This document shows, one piece after another, positions 54,193 through 54,873 of a stretch of 54,873 bases of DNA. Position numbers and translations under genes: made by a program. Every line of letters starts with the position of its first letter. The stretch's first letter is position 1. The DNA comes from Gammaproteobacteria bacterium (GTDB lineage: Bacteria; Pseudomonadota; Gammaproteobacteria; UBA1113). The DNA is taken from contig JAJFKH010000031.1 in assembly GCA_021773305.1 (NCBI GenBank), positions 1-54,873 of the forward strand, read 5' to 3'. Below the pieces are notes generated by a model. That model worked only from the letters and a program-made list of their open reading frames with translations. It was not told where the DNA came from and made no database searches.

Positions 54193-54234
54193 AACCATCC
54201 CGAACTTCATCTATTGTAGCTTTTTGGGATGGTT
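54193..54234. repeat. Inverted repeat after the aldehyde dehydrogenase gene
   Basis: Nine-base arms AACCATCCC (54193-54201) and GGGATGGTT (54226-54234) with a 24-base loop. No T run follows, so it could be a weak terminator of the alsS operon or part of the next gene's leader. Confidence 0.5.
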
Positions 54235-54248
54235 ATTATGGGGTTATT

Positions 54249-54873
54249 GTGGTTAAAAAATTGTCGTTTGGTAGCCTATCGCTGTTGATCTCTTTGTTGA
54301 TCACTGCTTGTGGCACCATGAATGATAATATAAAGACCATGGAAGCTTCCGTGAAGAATATTCATATGCCCCAACTTGGCAGTAATTTTAATTGGGGTCG
54401 TCAAGAGATCCCGTTATCCGGAACCACTAAAGTCGTTGAATCCAAAATGCTCCCTTTTGATTCTGTGAGCATTGACGGCCCCTTTACTGTTGAGGTTAAA
54501 GTACAACCCAGCGAATACTACCTCTATATGAAAGGCAACAGTGCCATTTTAAATCAAACAACCTACTATATTAAAGACAGTGTACTGCATGTTTTTGTTA
54601 ATCGAGACTTTTCTTATCCCTCTGTCACTGACTTACATGTGATCATTGTGACCCCTGGGCTGAAGAACGTTCATTTCTCAGGAAGTGGAGAATTTACCAT
54701 GTTAAACACCCATGCCGGGCATTTATATGTCAGCGGTGGAGGTAATGGTTATATTCATATTGAAGGGCGAGCAAACCGACTCGATGCTTCTTTAACCGGC
54801 TCTTCAAGACTCAATGCAAAATGCCTCAAGGCTAAAACAATCTTTGTCCACACAGCAGACTCTGCTCAGGCGG
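54249..54873 (+). CDS. Lipoprotein with GIN/DUF2807-like domain (3' end outside the window)
   Basis: A GTG start with GGGG five bases upstream opens a frame to the window edge (208 codons). The start VVKKLSFGSLSLLISLLITA is a signal peptide ending in a lipobox before C21, so the protein is lipid-anchored. From about residue 70 it reads LPFDSVSIDGPFTVEVKVQP, VIIVTPGLKNVHFSGSGEFT, YVSGGGNGYIHIEG and LDASLTGSSRLNAK, the repeated beta-strand pattern of the GIN (putative auto-transporter adhesin head) domain. Function unknown; outer-surface or periplasmic. Confidence 0.75.
   Translation, partial: MVKKLSFGSLSLLISLLITACGTMNDNIKTMEASVKNIHMPQLGSNFNWGRQEIPLSGTTKVVESKMLPFDSVSIDGPFTVEVKVQPSEYYLYMKGNSAILNQTTYYIKDSVLHVFVNRDFSYPSVTDLHVIIVTPGLKNVHFSGSGEFTMLNTHAGHLYVSGGGNGYIHIEGRANRLDASLTGSSRLNAKCLKAKTIFVHTADSAQA

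Noticed and set aside
1-54873. CRISPR arrays, tRNA or rRNA genes, phage integrase or attachment sites
   Set aside because: No regularly spaced repeats, cloverleaf-like sequences with CCA-proximal motifs, or integrase-like frames were seen by eye.

Overview
The window comes from an AT-rich gammaproteobacterium with a polar-type flagellar system. The regulators FleQ, FleS/FleR, FlhF, FleN, FliA and FlgM are the Pseudomonas/Vibrio/Legionella set. PomA-like MotA, a nonulosonate cluster, an ankyrin-repeat protein and several large unrecognised proteins would fit a host- or amoeba-associated lineage such as Legionellales. That placement is inference; there is no rRNA or tRNA in the window to test it.

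Layout. 1-1075 is a degraded accessory edge: the tail of an unknown gene, an IS630-like transposase fragment, a small frameshifted gene and a second transposase remnant. 1043-1813 is an acetolactate decarboxylase with a signal peptide. 1966-6985 (minus strand) is a tightly overlapping operon for CMP-legionaminic acid (legB-legG-legI-ptmE-like-legF). 7089-34710 is a flagellar block: motB-motA-fliT-fliS-fliD, fliC, flgN-flgM, flgA (minus); fliM-fliN-fliO-fliP-fliQ-fliR-flhB-flhA-flhF-fleN-fliA-DUF2802 (plus); a kinase-fold gene (plus); then fliJ-fliI-fliH-fliG-fliF-fliE-fleR-fleS-fleQ (minus). 34940-42804 carries an ankyrin protein, a Maf/DUF115 flagellin glycosyltransferase, rdgB, two unknown small genes, a TPR-methyltransferase and an unusual signal peptidase I. 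42921-43795 is an Rpn-family gene truncated at its 5' end and joined to a second fragment of the same IS630-like transposase seen at the left edge. 43849-51000 holds a VasX-like (type VI toxin-like) gene with an overlapping membrane-protein partner, divergent from an unrecognised 971-residue protein. 51054-54146 is acetolactate synthase plus an aldehyde dehydrogenase; the window ends inside a GIN/DUF2807-like lipoprotein gene.

How it fits together. Motifs support a normal flagellar hierarchy: a sigma70-like promoter before fleQ, sigma54 (GG-N10-GC) promoters before fleSR, flgA and the fliM operon, and sigma28 promoters before flgM and fliC. The legionaminate genes beside the motility genes and the Maf transferase in the same block suggest flagellin glycosylation with legionaminic acid. 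The legC and legH steps and fliK, fliL and the flg rod/hook genes are not here. Acetolactate synthase and acetolactate decarboxylase lie about 50 kb apart and may form an acetoin route split between cytoplasm and periplasm. The least understood part is 43.8-51.0 kb, the toxin-like pair and its divergent large neighbour.
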